This document shows positions 5,727 through 6,130 of a stretch of 6,130 nucleotides of DNA, piece by piece. Position 1 is the first letter of the stretch, and every line of letters starts with the position of its first letter. The notes under the pieces were generated by a model that saw nothing but the letters and a program-made list of their open reading frames with translations, was not told the DNA's origin and did not search any database. Source of the DNA: Bacteroidales bacterium (lineage in GTDB: Bacteria > Bacteroidota > Bacteroidia > Bacteroidales > Tenuifilaceae); assembly GCA_003531155.1 (NCBI GenBank), contig DQHR01000021.1, positions 15,207-21,336 on the forward strand, in the 5' to 3' direction. Made by a program: the position numbers and the translations under genes.

Positions 5727-6130
5727 CTATTCTAGTTGTTTCTTAATCTCGTTATTAATATAATTGACGAATTCATCAAGTTTCATCGAGCCTTTATCCC
5801 CCTCACCTTGCACTCTAACAGCAATACTATCGGATTCAGCCTCTTTTTCACCCACTACAAGTAGATAAGGAATTCGCTTTAACTCGTTGTCTCTTATCTT
5901 CTTACCTATTTTCTCGTTTCGGTCGTCAATCAGCGTGCGAATATCGGAATTATTTAGGAAATTCAAAACTTTTTTTGCGTAATCATTATATTTTTCGCTA
6001 ATTGGTAAAATTACAGCCTGTTCAGGGGTTAACCAAAGCGGGAATTTTCCTCCTGTATGCTCGATTAATACTGCAACAAAACGTTCCATCGATCCGAAAG
6101 GTGCACGGTGAATCATAACCGGACGGTGAC
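5727..6130 (-). CDS. thrS: Threonyl-tRNA synthetase, C-terminal part only
   Basis: The frame runs from the right edge to TAG 5727-5729, 133 complete codons; the N terminus and most of the catalytic core are outside the window. ThrRS (EC 6.1.1.3) charges tRNA-Thr. The visible part begins HRPVMIHRAPFGSMERF, the class II motif 3 region with the ATP-binding Arg of MERF. Then come GGKFPLWLTPEQAVILPIS and the C-terminal anticodon-binding domain, with DDRNEKIGKKIRDNELKRIP and YLLVVGEKEAESDSIAVRV as its typical strands. The ATG at 6114-6116 is internal, not a start. infC begins 34 bases after the stop, with its Shine-Dalgarno in that gap, so the two are probably in one operon. No frameshift or internal stop is seen. 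Confidence 0.97.
   Translation of the reverse strand, partial: HRPVMIHRAPFGSMERFVAVLIEHTGGKFPLWLTPEQAVILPISEKYNDYAKKVLNFLNNSDIRTLIDDRNEKIGKKIRDNELKRIPYLLVVGEKEAESDSIAVRVQGEGDKGSMKLDEFVNYINNEIKKQLE

Overview
The window is a gene-dense stretch of an AT-rich genome of the phylum Bacteroidota, most likely Bacteroidales or Marinilabiliales. This rests on family resemblance, not on a search. The evidence is: an OmpP1/FadL-type outer-membrane protein with the N-terminal style common in Bacteroidales; an unusually long signal peptidase I with the IPTSSMEKSLLIGD active-site box; a WbqC-family gene beside lepB; a short-form DapB; and A/T-rich start contexts that mostly lack a Shine-Dalgarno sequence.

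Layout. On the + strand, positions 1-1484 hold an outer-membrane beta-barrel gene whose first codons lie left of the window. It ends at a strong intrinsic terminator. Everything else is on the - strand, read right to left: thrS (3' part only, cut by the right edge), infC, rpmI, rplT, terminator, dapB, lepB, terminator, and a WbqC-family gene that converges on the outer-membrane gene. No intergenic stretch reaches 300 bases; the longest gaps are about 110 bases and hold terminators or leader sequence.

How the genes work together. thrS-infC-rpmI-rplT is the classic translation cluster (threonyl-tRNA synthetase, IF-3, L35, L20). A textbook terminator separates it from dapB-lepB, which links lysine/diaminopimelate synthesis to protein export. 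A second perfect terminator lies between lepB and the WbqC-family gene, only 17 bases before that gene's start codon.

Most notable points. (1) infC has no ATG, and no GTG or TTG near its expected N terminus. It appears to start at ATA (5690-5692), 8 bases after a perfect GGAGG, which fits IF-3 autoregulation through a non-canonical start. (2) The rpmI-rplT spacer can fold into a hairpin or pseudoknot, a candidate ribosomal-protein autoregulatory site. (3) A Bacteroidota-type -7 box lies inside the lepB terminator. (4) The + strand terminator at 1507-1538 also encodes the C terminus of the WbqC-family protein. I see no sign of a wholly new multi-gene system, mobile element, CRISPR array or RNA gene; this is mostly conserved chromosomal core.
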